Source of the DNA: Thermomicrobium sp. 4228-Ro
GTDB lineage: Bacteria > Chloroflexota > Chloroflexia > Thermomicrobiales > Thermomicrobiaceae
Assembly (NCBI RefSeq): GCF_026241205.1
Contig: NZ_JAPFQM010000001.1
Span: forward strand, 1,426,001 to 1,490,000
Direction: 5' to 3'
DNA: 64,000 nt
Shown here: piece after piece, positions 26,849 to 35,456 of the stretch
Layout: every line of letters begins with the position of its first letter
Numbering within the stretch: the stretch's first letter is position 1
Made by a program: the position numbers and the translations under genes
The notes under the pieces: model-generated
Told to the model about the DNA's origin: nothing
Databases searched by the model: none
The model's input: only the letters and a program-made list of their open reading frames with translations

Positions 26849-27952
26849 TCAGACGTTGAAGAGAATGTGCAGGATGTCGCCGTCTTCGACGACGTAGTTT
26901 CGCCCCTCGAGCCGGAGGGCCCCGAGCTTCCGTGCCTCGGCGAGGCTGCCGGCGCGCACGAGATCGTCGTAGTGAACGACTTCTGCTCGGATGAATCCCT
27001 GAGCGAGATCGCTGTGGATCGTGCCGGCTGCCTCCACAGCCGTCGCACCGCGGCGAATCGTCCAAGCGCGGACCTCGTCCGGACCGACGGTGAAGAAGGA
27101 GATCAAACCGAGCAATCGGTAAGAGGTGCGGATAACTCGGTTCCGCGCAGGCTCGCTGATACCCAGCTCTTGCATGAAGATGACTGCCTCCTCCGGCGCG
27201 AGCTGTGCCAGTTCTGCCTCGAGCTTGCCCGGGAGTGCCTCGACGGCAACGCCTGGGCCGGCTACACGCTCGCTGACGGCAGCGAGCGAGCTTTCCGCCT
27301 CGCTCAGGCGATCCTCGCCGAGGTTGAGCAGGATCAAGAGTGGCTTCTGCGTGAGGAATCCGAAGCCACGCAGGAGCCTTTCTTCGTCCGGATCCAACTC
27401 GACTGCCCGGAGCGGTGTCCCGTCGCTGAGCGCGCGATGCAGCCGCTCGAGCACTGCTCCTTCCCGCTCGTGCGCCTCGCGCTCCGCGCCGCGGAGTTTG
27501 GGGATCATAGCACGAATCCGCTGGAGACGCTTCTCGACCATCGCGAGATCGGCGAAGAGCAGTTCCATATCGATCGTCGCGATGTCGCGGAGTGGATCGA
27601 CCGATCCCTCCGGGTGGGGAACGGCTGGATCATCGAAGGCACGCACCACATGAACGAGTGCGCTCGCTTGCTGCAGATACCCCAGCAAGCGCCCTCCGAG
27701 ACCGCGCTCGTGGATACCCTTGGCCAATCCGGCGACGTCCCAGTACTGGATCTCAGCTGGCACGGTGCGACGGGGCTTGAACATCTGAGTCAGCACATCC
27801 AAACGAGGGTCGGGGACTTTCACCGTTGCCAGGTTCGGTTCGTCCTCAGCACCGCTGAAGGTGCCGGTCATGGCGTGGGCGCCGGTCAGTGCATTGAAGA
27901 CGGTCGTCTTCCCGCTTTGTGGTAGTCCGATCAAGACCAGTTGTACCGGCAT
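26849..27952 (-). CDS. ychF: YchF/OLA1-type ribosome-associated P-loop ATPase
   Basis: A 367-residue Obg-family protein. The Walker A is GLPQSGKTT (9-17), with WDVAGLAKG for the switch II region. NLGE stands at the place of the GTP-specifying NKxD, which in YchF shifts preference to ATP. A coiled-coil insert (about 115-180) and C-terminal TGS-like domain (FFTVGPDEVRAWTI) complete the family layout. It binds ribosomes and is linked to stress responses. Its start follows GGAGGACG. Confidence 0.95.
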   Translation of the reverse strand: MPVQLVLIGLPQSGKTTVFNALTGAHAMTGTFSGAEDEPNLATVKVPDPRLDVLTQMFKPRRTVPAEIQYWDVAGLAKGIHERGLGGRLLGYLQQASALVHVVRAFDDPAVPHPEGSVDPLRDIATIDMELLFADLAMVEKRLQRIRAMIPKLRGAEREAHEREGAVLERLHRALSDGTPLRAVELDPDEERLLRGFGFLTQKPLLILLNLGEDRLSEAESSLAAVSERVAGPGVAVEALPGKLEAELAQLAPEEAVIFMQELGISEPARNRVIRTSYRLLGLISFFTVGPDEVRAWTIRRGATAVEAAGTIHSDLAQGFIRAEVVHYDDLVRAGSLAEARKLGALRLEGRNYVVEDGDILHILFNV

Positions 27953-28003
27953 TCGTCGTCCTCCGCTCGATGTGCCGTGCCCTGTTGTACCACGGTGCCG
28001 TGC

Positions 28004-28459
28004 TCAGTCGTCGAGCAGCGGGTCAGGCACACCGGCTTCAGCGAATGCTCGTGCCCGCAAGCGGCATGAATCGCACTGCCGGCAGGGGCGCTCTCCGCCA
28101 CGGTAGCACGACCAGGTCAGTCCGTCGTCGACACCGAGGCGAAGGCCGAGGCGGACGATGCTCGCCTCGGGCACATCGAGACACGGGGCCTGCACAGGGA
28201 TGCGCCGTCCGGTCTCGACGAAGCGCCGGGAAGCCAGATCGGCAGGATGCTGGTAGGCAGCGGGGAATCCACCGCCGCAGTCCGGATATCCATCGACTCG
28301 ACTGACAGCGATCGCGACAGCATCGGCGTCGGTCGCTTCGGCGCAGGCATGGGCGAGAGCGAGACAGATGAGATTCCGGACAAGGACGTACGTGGAAGGG
28401 ATGTCGCTCGTCGGCTGACCCGGCTTTCCCTGGCGCTCACGAGCGAGGATCCGCCTCAC
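28004..28459 (-). CDS. queC: QueC C-terminal half (7-cyano-7-deazaguanine synthase), separate frame
   Basis: A 151-residue fragment beginning at GTG 28459, which overlaps the stop of the N-terminal fragment (GTGA). It carries the C-terminal half of Que[47 protein letters not shown], and the zinc cysteines in [17 protein letters not shown]. Standard QueC is one polypeptide of about 220-240 residues; the two halves here add up to 225. QueC makes preQ0 from 7-carboxy-7-deazaguanine for queuosine. Either a frameshift has broken the gene or two coupled subunits are made. Confidence 0.75.
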   Translation of the reverse strand: MRRILARERQGKPGQPTSDIPSTYVLVRNLICLALAHACAEATDADAVAIAVSRVDGYPDCGGGFPAAYQHPADLASRRFVETGRRIPVQAPCLDVPEASIVRLGLRLGVDDGLTWSCYRGGERPCRQCDSCRLRARAFAEAGVPDPLLDD

Positions 28460-28680
28460 TGTGCGAGATCGATCGTGACGATGCGGTGTTCGGCAAAGTG
28501 GAGGCGTTCAGCGACTGTGCGCGTAGCGAGCAGTTCCCGCTCGTGTCGCTGGCCGTACGGGAAGGGGAGTCGATAGGGCTCGAAGCCATACGCATCCAGG
28601 AGGTACGCGAGTGTCGTGCTGTCCAACCCTCCCGAAAGCATGGCGACCACGCGACACGCTCTCCGTTCAGCGGCCGTCAT
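28456..28680 (-). CDS. queC: QueC N-terminal half with PP-loop, separate frame
   Basis: A 74-residue fragment with the ATP pyrophosphatase loop SGGLDST (16-22), then [20 protein letters not shown] and HRIVTIDLA, as in the first third of QueC. It stops at TGA 28456, exactly where family members continue into the substrate region. The rest continues in another frame at 28459. The start follows GGAAGGAG. The missing join leaves only a few residues unaccounted for, so a single small indel or frameshift explains it. Confidence 0.75.
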   Translation of the reverse strand: MTAAERRACRVVAMLSGGLDSTTLAYLLDAYGFEPYRLPFPYGQRHERELLATRTVAERLHFAEHRIVTIDLAQ

Positions 28681-28752
28681 GCTCGACTCCTTCCCGTCCA
28701 GCGTTCCTCTCGGCTCGAGTATGCTGGCAGCGGAACGAGGGGAGGGGTGACG

Positions 28753-29307
28753 ATGCGGCGGTCAACGTGGGGCGCCGCAGGGACGTGGCTGGCCGTCGCG
28801 ATCGCTCACCGGTGGTGGTCACGGTCGCCAGCCGGTTCGCTCGCACGCGCCATCAGCGACGGCCTCGCGCACGCAGCGCTCGGTCTGGCGACCAGCTTGC
28901 CAGCTGCCCGGTGCACGCCGGATCCCAAGCGCGTTCTGGCCGGTGCACTGCTCGGTGCTCTGGTGATCGACCTGGATCACATCGCTGCCGCGCGCTCGAT
29001 CCGTCTTCAGACGTGCATGACTATGCCCCAGCGACCGGTGACCCATTCGCTGGTGATCGCTCTTGGGCTCACGGCGGCGGCTGTCCGTGCTGACCGCTAC
29101 CTGGGAACCGGCTTCGGACTTGGCTTAGGATCGCACCTCCTGCGTGACCTCGTCACGGGTGGAGTCCCGCTGTTCCATCCGCGTCGGGTCGTGCAGCTCC
29201 GCGAGCACCTCGCCCTGCCACTGGTGGCAGGCTTGGCAGCTGGTGGCTGGTGGCTCGTACGGGTGGTGCCGAACGAAGCATCGTCCCGCAACTCCGTGTT
29301 AAAATAG
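28753..29307 (+). CDS. YdjM/DUF457-like membrane-bound putative hydrolase
   Basis: A 184-residue membrane protein with the His/Asp pattern of YdjM-type metal-dependent hydrolases: an early region with HAALGLATSL, DLDHIAA (acidic-His pair), RPVTHSLVIA, and GSHLLRDLVTGG. These are arranged between hydrophobic helices. E. coli YdjM is LexA-regulated; I see no LexA-like box here. The substrate is unknown. The ATG follows GGAGGGG. It is divergent from queC across 70 bases. Confidence 0.7.
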   Translation: MRRSTWGAAGTWLAVAIAHRWWSRSPAGSLARAISDGLAHAALGLATSLPAARCTPDPKRVLAGALLGALVIDLDHIAAARSIRLQTCMTMPQRPVTHSLVIALGLTAAAVRADRYLGTGFGLGLGSHLLRDLVTGGVPLFHPRRVVQLREHLALPLVAGLAAGGWWLVRVVPNEASSRNSVLK

Positions 29308-29326
29308 CGCCGGGAAGGGGGAGCGG

Positions 29327-29680
29327 ATGGACATTGTACGAGCCATTCACGGTGCGCTTGGCGAGGGGTTGGCGGTCGTCTACCTTGCAATTGCGCTCGG
29401 CAGTTATCTCAGGCGCCGGCAGGGTGGGCTGCCGATGTGGCTCGTCGGGCTCGCGCACCTGCTCATCGCCATTCAGGTGATCTTCGGTACCGTCCTGTAT
29501 ATCCGTGCGCCGCAGGTGATCAGTGTCTGGCACCCGATCACCGGCTATCTCGCACTCGCGGCGCTCGGGCTGACTGTTGTGTTCCGCAACCGACTCGGTC
29601 GGGCGAACAGCGCTGCCCTTACGGCGCTCATCGTCATGGTGCTCGTGATCGTGAACGTCCTGATCGCCCGCCTCCGCTGA
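29327..29680 (+). CDS. Small four-helix membrane protein, unknown function
   Basis: A 117-residue protein with about four membrane helices (about 8-27, 36-58, 70-86, 96-113). Each of the first three helices has a histidine near its start or end: His8, His44 and His69. Such spacing is seen in small heme-binding membrane proteins, but I cannot show heme binding. It lies 19 bases after the YdjM-like gene, behind GGGGGAG, so the two are probably co-transcribed. It converges on the RNase J gene. Confidence 0.55.
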   Translation: MDIVRAIHGALGEGLAVVYLAIALGSYLRRRQGGLPMWLVGLAHLLIAIQVIFGTVLYIRAPQVISVWHPITGYLALAALGLTVVFRNRLGRANSAALTALIVMVLVIVNVLIARLR

Positions 29681-29707
29681 GCGTGCCGGGAGCCGCCGCC
29701 GGTCCGC

Positions 29708-31369
29708 TCAGAGCTCGCTGATCAGCGGCAGGATGAGCGGCCGGAACTTGGCACGCCGGTAGAGCTGGCGACCGAGGACGCTCTTGGTGCGGCTCACCAG
29801 ATAACCGTGACTGAATCCACCCTTCTGCTTGGCCAGGAACCGTTTGAATTCCTCGGTCACCTTGGCGAGCGTCTCCGGATTGACTTTGCCGTTCAGTCCT
29901 TCAGCAGTTACTTCCGGACCGGCGATCAGTTTGCCCGTCTCGCGGTCGATCACGAACGCGGCGATGATCACACCACTCGATGCCACTTCATCGCGGCGAC
30001 GAAGAACTGGGTGCGTCGGCGTGACGAAGTCGACGAGAACGGGACCGCAGTCGACGGTGCCCTCGCGACGGACGTCCTCGCGACTGAAGCTGAGCACTGC
30101 TCCGAGTTCCGGAATCACGACGCGCTCCGGTAGATAACCGAGTTCGAGCGCCAGTTCCCGGTAGAGCGCTAGATGCCGGTACTCACCGTGCACCGGGACG
30201 CAGAAGCGCGGCCGAACGAGGCGGAGCATGTGCTTGAGTTCGTCCCGGCTCGCGTGCCCGGAGACATGCACGGTCGGCTCGATGTCCGGATAGATCACCT
30301 TGATGCCCATCCGGAAGAGCTGGTCGATCGTCTCGCTGACCGTCTGCTCGTTGCCCGGAATCGGCGTCGCCGAGAAGATCACGAGGTCACCGGGAGTGAG
30401 GCGGATGTGCGGGTGATCGCTGCTCGCGATGCGAGCGAGTGCAGCGGTTGCTTCACCCTGGCTACCGGTGGTGAGGAGCATCGCTTGCTTGCGTGGTAAT
30501 GTCATCGCGATCTCGACAGGGACGATCACGCCGGGCGGTGGTTGGAGATACCCGAGCTCCTGAGCGATCCGGGTGCTCTGTTCCATGCTCCGACCCGAAA
30601 TCGCGACCTTCCGTCCGTGGCGGTGTGCCGCGCGGATGGCCTGATCGATACGCGTGATGTTCGAGGCGAAGGTCGTCAGGATGACGCGTCCCTCGGCCGC
30701 GCCGATGATGCGGTCCAGCGTCTCGCTGACGACGGCCTCAGAAGGGGTGCGGCCCGCGCGCTCGACACGCACCGCATCGGACAAGAGAACGAGCACACCC
30801 TCGCGCCCGATCTGCTTGAGCCGCGCTTCGTCGGTCTTTGGCCCGAGTGGTGGCGTGGGGTCGAACTTGTAGTCACCGGTATGGACGACCCAACCGAGCG
30901 ACGTCTTGAGCGCGATCGCATAGCTCCCGGGAATACTGTGCGTCACCGGGATGAACTCCACCTCGAAGTGCTGGCCCAGCCGATAGCGCTTGCCTGGCTG
31001 CACGACACGAAAGTCAGCCAGCTTCGGATCGCTGAAGTCCTCGACCTTGGCCCGGGCGTAGGCGATCGCGAGTTCGGAGCCGTAGATGGGCACGGGTGCG
31101 ATACCTTTGAACTCGTTGAGGATGAAGGGGATACCGCCGATATGGTCCTCGTGCCCGTGGGTGAGGAGGATACCGCGCAGCTTGCTCATGCGTTGCTTGA
31201 TATAACCGACATCGGGGATAATCAGGTCGACTCCGCGTAGGTCTTCTTCAGGAAACTTCGCGCCGGCGTCGACGACGATCAGTTCATTGCGATATTCGTA
31301 CACCGTCATGCTTTTCCCGATCTCGCCGACGCCGCCGAGCGGGATAATCCGTAGACGTGGTTTGGCCAT
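29708..31369 (-). CDS. rnj: Ribonuclease J
   Basis: A 553-residue metallo-beta-lactamase/beta-CASP nuclease for RNA maturation and decay, with endonuclease and 5'-3' exonuclease activity. The zinc motif THGHEDHIGG is at 70-79, followed by the D in HTGDYKFD and GHASRDELKHML in the beta-CASP region, then VPVHGEYRHL. A short C-terminal domain ends the protein. The start at MAKPRLRII is supported by GGAGGAACAG just upstream. TATGAT on the minus strand near 31430 may be a -10 box in the divergent spacer. Confidence 0.95.
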   Translation of the reverse strand: MAKPRLRIIPLGGVGEIGKSMTVYEYRNELIVVDAGAKFPEEDLRGVDLIIPDVGYIKQRMSKLRGILLTHGHEDHIGGIPFILNEFKGIAPVPIYGSELAIAYARAKVEDFSDPKLADFRVVQPGKRYRLGQHFEVEFIPVTHSIPGSYAIALKTSLGWVVHTGDYKFDPTPPLGPKTDEARLKQIGREGVLVLLSDAVRVERAGRTPSEAVVSETLDRIIGAAEGRVILTTFASNITRIDQAIRAAHRHGRKVAISGRSMEQSTRIAQELGYLQPPPGVIVPVEIAMTLPRKQAMLLTTGSQGEATAALARIASSDHPHIRLTPGDLVIFSATPIPGNEQTVSETIDQLFRMGIKVIYPDIEPTVHVSGHASRDELKHMLRLVRPRFCVPVHGEYRHLALYRELALELGYLPERVVIPELGAVLSFSREDVRREGTVDCGPVLVDFVTPTHPVLRRRDEVASSGVIIAAFVIDRETGKLIAGPEVTAEGLNGKVNPETLAKVTEEFKRFLAKQKGGFSHGYLVSRTKSVLGRQLYRRAKFRPLILPLISEL

Positions 31370-31483
31370 GGACTGTTCCTCCGATTGTGTGTGGCGGCGC
31401 TCGACAGGGTCGCCGCACGGTTGCGTCAATCATAGCCTAGTCTGGCCGAAAATCGAGTGACAGGTGACGTGTGGGGGTGGGGC

Positions 31484-32149
31484 ATGTTTCGTGATCGGTT
31501 CGAAGCAGGGCGGCAGCTTGCCGAGCGACTCCGAGACCTTGCTGGGCAACCGGCAATCGTGCTGGCGCTTCCCCGTGGTGGCGTGTTGGTCGGATACGAA
31601 ATCGCCCGAGCGCTTCGTCTGCCGCTCGACGTCATCCTGACGCGCAAGATCGGTGCTCCGTTCAATCCCGAGTACGCGATCGGTGTAGTTGCCGAGAATG
31701 GCTTCGTCTCAGTGAATGAGGAAGAACTCGCGCTCGGCGTTGCCGATGAGGACTTCATCCGACGCGTCGTACCGAAGCTCATGGCAGAACTGGAACGTCG
31801 GCGCCAGCTGTATCGAGGCGGACGACCGCTCCCTGACCTGACCGGTCGAATCGCGATTCTCGTCGACGACGGCGTGGCGACCGGTTTCACCATGCTGGGA
31901 GCGATCGCTGCGGTGCGCGAGCAGCATCCGGAGCGCATCGTCGTCGCCTTGCCCGTCGCGCCGCCGGTCACCGTCGAGCGGTTGCGGAGAGAAGTCGATC
32001 GTGTGGAAGTCCTGCTCACCCCGGAGCCGCTCGACGGTGTGGGAGCGTGGTACCAGGACTTCCATCAGGCGACGGACGAGGAAGTGCTCGAACTCCTGCG
32101 CCGGGCACGCGAAGCACTCGCCCAGGGGGAGCGCGAGGGAACAGCGTGA
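31484..32149 (+). CDS. Phosphoribosyltransferase-domain protein
   Basis: A 221-residue type I phosphoribosyltransferase fold protein. It has ALPRGGVLVGYEIAR near the N-terminus, LTRKIGAPFNPEYAIGVV, and the PRPP loop ILVDDGVATGFTM. This variant (COG1926) is often found near stress genes and its base substrate is unknown. I start at ATG 31484 behind GGGGGTGGGG; a GTG 27 bases upstream is possible. Confidence 0.85.
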   Translation: MFRDRFEAGRQLAERLRDLAGQPAIVLALPRGGVLVGYEIARALRLPLDVILTRKIGAPFNPEYAIGVVAENGFVSVNEEELALGVADEDFIRRVVPKLMAELERRRQLYRGGRPLPDLTGRIAILVDDGVATGFTMLGAIAAVREQHPERIVVALPVAPPVTVERLRREVDRVEVLLTPEPLDGVGAWYQDFHQATDEEVLELLRRAREALAQGEREGTA

Positions 32150-32160
32150 CGGTGGAGTGT

Positions 32161-32189
32161 TTGACGAGCTGCGGTCTCGCGCCTATCAT
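32161..32189 (+). promoter_or_regulatory. Strong vegetative promoter of alaX
   Basis: TTGACG (32161-32166), a 17-base spacer and TATCAT (32184-32189). The start point should be near 32196, only about 13 bases before the ATG at 32209, giving a very short leader. The same architecture occurs at 20012 and 61143. Confidence 0.65.
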
Positions 32190-32208
32190 CGCCGCGGAGG
32201 ACGTGACG

Positions 32209-32967
32209 ATGCCGCCGACACTGTTGCTGTGTCTCGAAGACAGCTACCTCCGCGAGTTCGACGCAGTTGTCATCGGTGTGACACCCGATCACGGCGTCGC
32301 CCTCGACCGGACAGCCTTCTTTCCTGGTGGTGGGGGGCAACCGCACGATACGGGCGAGCTCGCCACGCCTGACGGTCAGCGTTGGCGAGTCGTCTCGGTC
32401 CGGAGAGGTACAGCACCGGGGGAGGTCGTGCACCTGCTCGATGGTCCACCACCGCCAGTCAGCACAGTGGTCCAGGGTCGGCTGGACTGGGAACGGCGGT
32501 ACCGCTTGATGCGTTTCCACACCGCCTTGCACGTGCTCTCGGCGGTCGTCTTTCGCGAGTTCGGTGCGCTGGTCACTGGCGCGAACCTCGATGTCGACCG
32601 AGCGCGGATGGATTTCGAGCTGGAGGATCTCGCTCCAGAGCGAGTCGCGCGGATCGAGGCACTGGCCAACCAAGCGATCGCCCGTGGTCTGCCGGTGCGG
32701 TGGTGGACGATTCCACGCGAGGAAGCCGAGCAGATCCCCGATCTCATCCGCACCAAGGTGAATCTGTTGCCGGCAGGGATCCGCGAGGTGCGCGTGGTCG
32801 AGATCGAAGGGTTGGATCTCCAGGCCGATGGTGGGACGCATGTCCGCAATACCCGGGAAATCGGGGGCATTCGGATCGTTGGCACCCGGTCGAAGGGGCG
32901 CAGCAACAAGCGTCTGGAAATCGTGTTGACGGACGACGGAGCACGCAGCGAATCGGAGGCGTCGTGA
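32209..32967 (+). CDS. alaX: Alanyl-tRNA editing protein (AlaX family)
   Basis: A 252-residue free-standing relative of the AlaRS editing domain, which clears mischarged tRNA(Ala). It has DRTAFFPGGGGQPHDTG, the zinc pair HTALH (His104, His108), and DGGTHVRNTREIG (His211). The usual third metal ligand is the Cys of CGGTH; here it is Asp207. Length fits AlaX-M/L forms lacking a C-Ala domain. The start follows GCGGAGG. It is coupled by a GTGA overlap to the aminotransferase downstream. Confidence 0.88.
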   Translation: MPPTLLLCLEDSYLREFDAVVIGVTPDHGVALDRTAFFPGGGGQPHDTGELATPDGQRWRVVSVRRGTAPGEVVHLLDGPPPPVSTVVQGRLDWERRYRLMRFHTALHVLSAVVFREFGALVTGANLDVDRARMDFELEDLAPERVARIEALANQAIARGLPVRWWTIPREEAEQIPDLIRTKVNLLPAGIREVRVVEIEGLDLQADGGTHVRNTREIGGIRIVGTRSKGRSNKRLEIVLTDDGARSESEAS

Positions 32968-34166
32968 GGCTGGAGTGGGAGCGTGTTCTCGCCAAGCGCG
33001 TGGCGGCCTTTCGTGCCTGCACGCGGACGGATTTCTCGCAACTGCCTTGCCCACCAGGAACGATCCACTTTACTGGGGGTGCACCACCTGTCGAGTGTTT
33101 GCCGGCCGAAACGATCAGCGATGCTTTGGTACGAGCTTGGCACGCCGAACCGACTGCCCTCTGGTACGACGAGACCGACGGCTACGAAGGGTTACGCGTC
33201 GCGATCGCTGACCGCATGCGGCAGCGTGGCGCGAGGGTCGACCCGGGTCAGGTGTTGATTACCCAAGGGGCGCAACAGGCGATCGATCTCGTCGCGCGGC
33301 TCCTGCTCGAACCCGGTGACCGGGTGGTGGTCGAGGGGCCGACCTACTTCGGTGCTCTCCAGGTCTTCGAACCGTACGACGTCGCGATCGAGGCGGTACC
33401 CCTCGACGAGGCCGGTGTCGTCTTGGATCGACTGGAGGATGCGTTCCGGCGCGAGCCGCGTCCGAAGCTGTTCTACACGGTTCCGACGTTCCAGAACCCC
33501 GCAGGTGTGACGCTCTCGGCCGAACGGCGGAGTGCGGTCGTCCAGTTGGCGGCCCGCTACGGCGTCCCGATCGTCGAGGACGACCCTTACGGCGAACTCT
33601 GGTACGAAGCACCGCCACCTCCGCCGCTCCGGGCGTACTGGGAAGAGGTGCTCTTCATCGGAACCTTCTCCAAGACGCTGGCGCCGGGGCTGCGGCTCGG
33701 GTGGCTCGTCGCTCCGCCGCGCCTGATGAAGCCACTGATCGACGCGAAGGAGGCGGCCGATATCCAGTCCGACCGTCTGCTGCAGCGAGCCGTCGCGGCG
33801 GTCGTCACGAGTCCGTGGTACGAGGCGCATCTGCGGGCTGCACGTGCCGAGTATGCTGAACGATGCCGGCTGTTGGCCGATGCGCTGTCGCATGAACTCG
33901 GTGAACTGGCACGTTGGTCGTTACCCGGCGGTGGCTTTTTCCTGTGGGTCACGCTCACCGGTGAGGTCGATGCAGCGACGCTCCTGCCCCGCTGTGCCGA
34001 GGCGGGCGTCACGTACGTACCGGGATCGGAGTTCTATCCGGAACACCGGCCAAGCCCCAGCTTGCGGCTCGGTTTCACGACGCTCGGGCGCGACGAGTTG
34101 CTCAGAGGGGCGGAGCGACTCGGGCGAGCACTGCGCCGCCTGCTGACCGAGGCGCGGCCAACGTGA
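32964..34166 (+). CDS. PLP-dependent aminotransferase (class I/II, LysN/MocR-type)
   Basis: A 400-residue fold-type I aminotransferase. It shows ITQGAQQAIDLVARLL, VEGPTYFGALQVF, YTVPTFQNPAGVT, EDDPYGELWYE, and the PLP lysine Lys237 in TFSKTLAPGLRLGW. The closest groups are 2-aminoadipate and multi-substrate branched/aromatic aminotransferases. No N-terminal helix-turn-helix is present, so it is an enzyme rather than a MocR regulator. The GTG start overlaps the alaX stop. Confidence 0.88.
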   Translation: MRLEWERVLAKRVAAFRACTRTDFSQLPCPPGTIHFTGGAPPVECLPAETISDALVRAWHAEPTALWYDETDGYEGLRVAIADRMRQRGARVDPGQVLITQGAQQAIDLVARLLLEPGDRVVVEGPTYFGALQVFEPYDVAIEAVPLDEAGVVLDRLEDAFRREPRPKLFYTVPTFQNPAGVTLSAERRSAVVQLAARYGVPIVEDDPYGELWYEAPPPPPLRAYWEEVLFIGTFSKTLAPGLRLGWLVAPPRLMKPLIDAKEAADIQSDRLLQRAVAAVVTSPWYEAHLRAARAEYAERCRLLADALSHELGELARWSLPGGGFFLWVTLTGEVDAATLLPRCAEAGVTYVPGSEFYPEHRPSPSLRLGFTTLGRDELLRGAERLGRALRRLLTEARPT

Positions 34167-34201
34167 ATCGATAGGCAGTCCAGCAGGGCTTCTGCTCCGC
34201 C

Positions 34202-35395
34202 TTACCAGACCCGACAGATCAGCCCCTTCAGGTATTCACCCTCCGGGAAGCTGAGCCGGACCGGGTGATCGGGCGGGTGACCGAGTCGCTCGAGAATCTG
34301 TACCTCGCGTCCAGCGTCCTCGGCTGCCGCGAAGACGATCTTCTGAAAGAGATCGATCGAGACGAGCCCGGAGCAGGAGAAGGTAATCAGGACTCCCCCG
34401 GGCTCGATGAGGTGAAGTGCTTGTAGGTTGATGTCCTTGTAGCCGCGTGCAGCACGCTCGAGATGCGCGTGCGCGTAGGCGAACTTCGGTGGGTCGAGAA
34501 TCACGGCATCGAAGCGGCGGCCGCCGGCACGAAAGTGCCGGAGGAGGCGGAAGGCGTCGCCTCCGATCTGCTCCGCCCGATCCGCAGGAAAACCGTTGAG
34601 GGCCAGATGAGCCGCCGCTTCAGCGAGGGCTTCGGCTGACGTATCGAGATTGACCACATGCTCGGCGCCGTTTGCCAGGGCGTAGATCGCGAACGCACCG
34701 GTGTAGGCGAACGCGTTGAGCACACGCCCGTGTTTCAGATAGGCCGCTGCACGTCGCCGGTTCTCGCGCTGGTCGAGGTAAAAGCCGGTCTTCTGCCCGC
34801 GCCGCACGTCGACCTGGAAGCGGTGCCCGTACTCCTCGATGAGGATCCGTTCCGGAGGCTCCTGGCCCCAAAGCGTACCGTCAGCGGGCGGCAGCCCTTC
34901 CTTCTCGCGAACGTCGAGGTCCGACCGTTCGTAAATGCCGGCCGGTCGGCACCGCTCCGCCAGGAGGCGAACCAGGAGTTCCTTGCGGCGTTCGATTCCC
35001 AGCGTGAGCGACTGGATGACGAGAAAGTCGGCGTAACGGTCGACGATCAGCCCAGGGAGCCAGTCGCTTTCGGCGTAGATCAGGCGGTAGGCGTTCGTCA
35101 CCTGGTCGAGGTGCAAGCGGGTGCGGGCAGCGAGTGCTCGCTCGATCCGGCGCGCCCAGAACGACTCGTCGATCGTCTCGTCCCGATTCCAGGAGAGGAG
35201 TCGCACGACGATTTGCGAGCGACGATTGAGGTAGCCGCGGGCGAGCCATTCGCCGTCGCTGCTGTGGACCTCGACGATGTCACCGTCCTCAGCATCGCCG
35301 TCGATCCGGGCGATGGCACCGGAGAAAATCCAGGGATGATGCCGTCGGACTGGGCGATCGTGGTCGGATTTCAAGATCAGCCGCGGGCACCTCAT
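34202..35395 (-). CDS. RlmI-type class I rRNA methyltransferase
   Basis: A 397-residue SAM-dependent methyltransferase. An N-terminal PUA domain (about 1-80: HHPWIFSGAI, then VVEVHS-like strands) precedes an EEHR-like linker and a Rossmann domain with LNAFAYTGAFAI, LDTSAEAL, and the catalytic DPPKFAY. This is the layout of E. coli RlmI, which makes m5C1962 in 23S rRNA. I start at ATG 35395, the conserved family start, though longer reading is possible. It converges with the aminotransferase gene across 35 bases. Confidence 0.85.
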   Translation of the reverse strand: MRCPRLILKSDHDRPVRRHHPWIFSGAIARIDGDAEDGDIVEVHSSDGEWLARGYLNRRSQIVVRLLSWNRDETIDESFWARRIERALAARTRLHLDQVTNAYRLIYAESDWLPGLIVDRYADFLVIQSLTLGIERRKELLVRLLAERCRPAGIYERSDLDVREKEGLPPADGTLWGQEPPERILIEEYGHRFQVDVRRGQKTGFYLDQRENRRRAAAYLKHGRVLNAFAYTGAFAIYALANGAEHVVNLDTSAEALAEAAAHLALNGFPADRAEQIGGDAFRLLRHFRAGGRRFDAVILDPPKFAYAHAHLERAARGYKDINLQALHLIEPGGVLITFSCSGLVSIDLFQKIVFAAAEDAGREVQILERLGHPPDHPVRLSFPEGEYLKGLICRVW

Positions 35396-35456
35396 GACCG
35401 CCGGTCTCCAGACGCTACGGGAAGGAGGTTGAACATCCTCAGGTCTGGCGACATGA

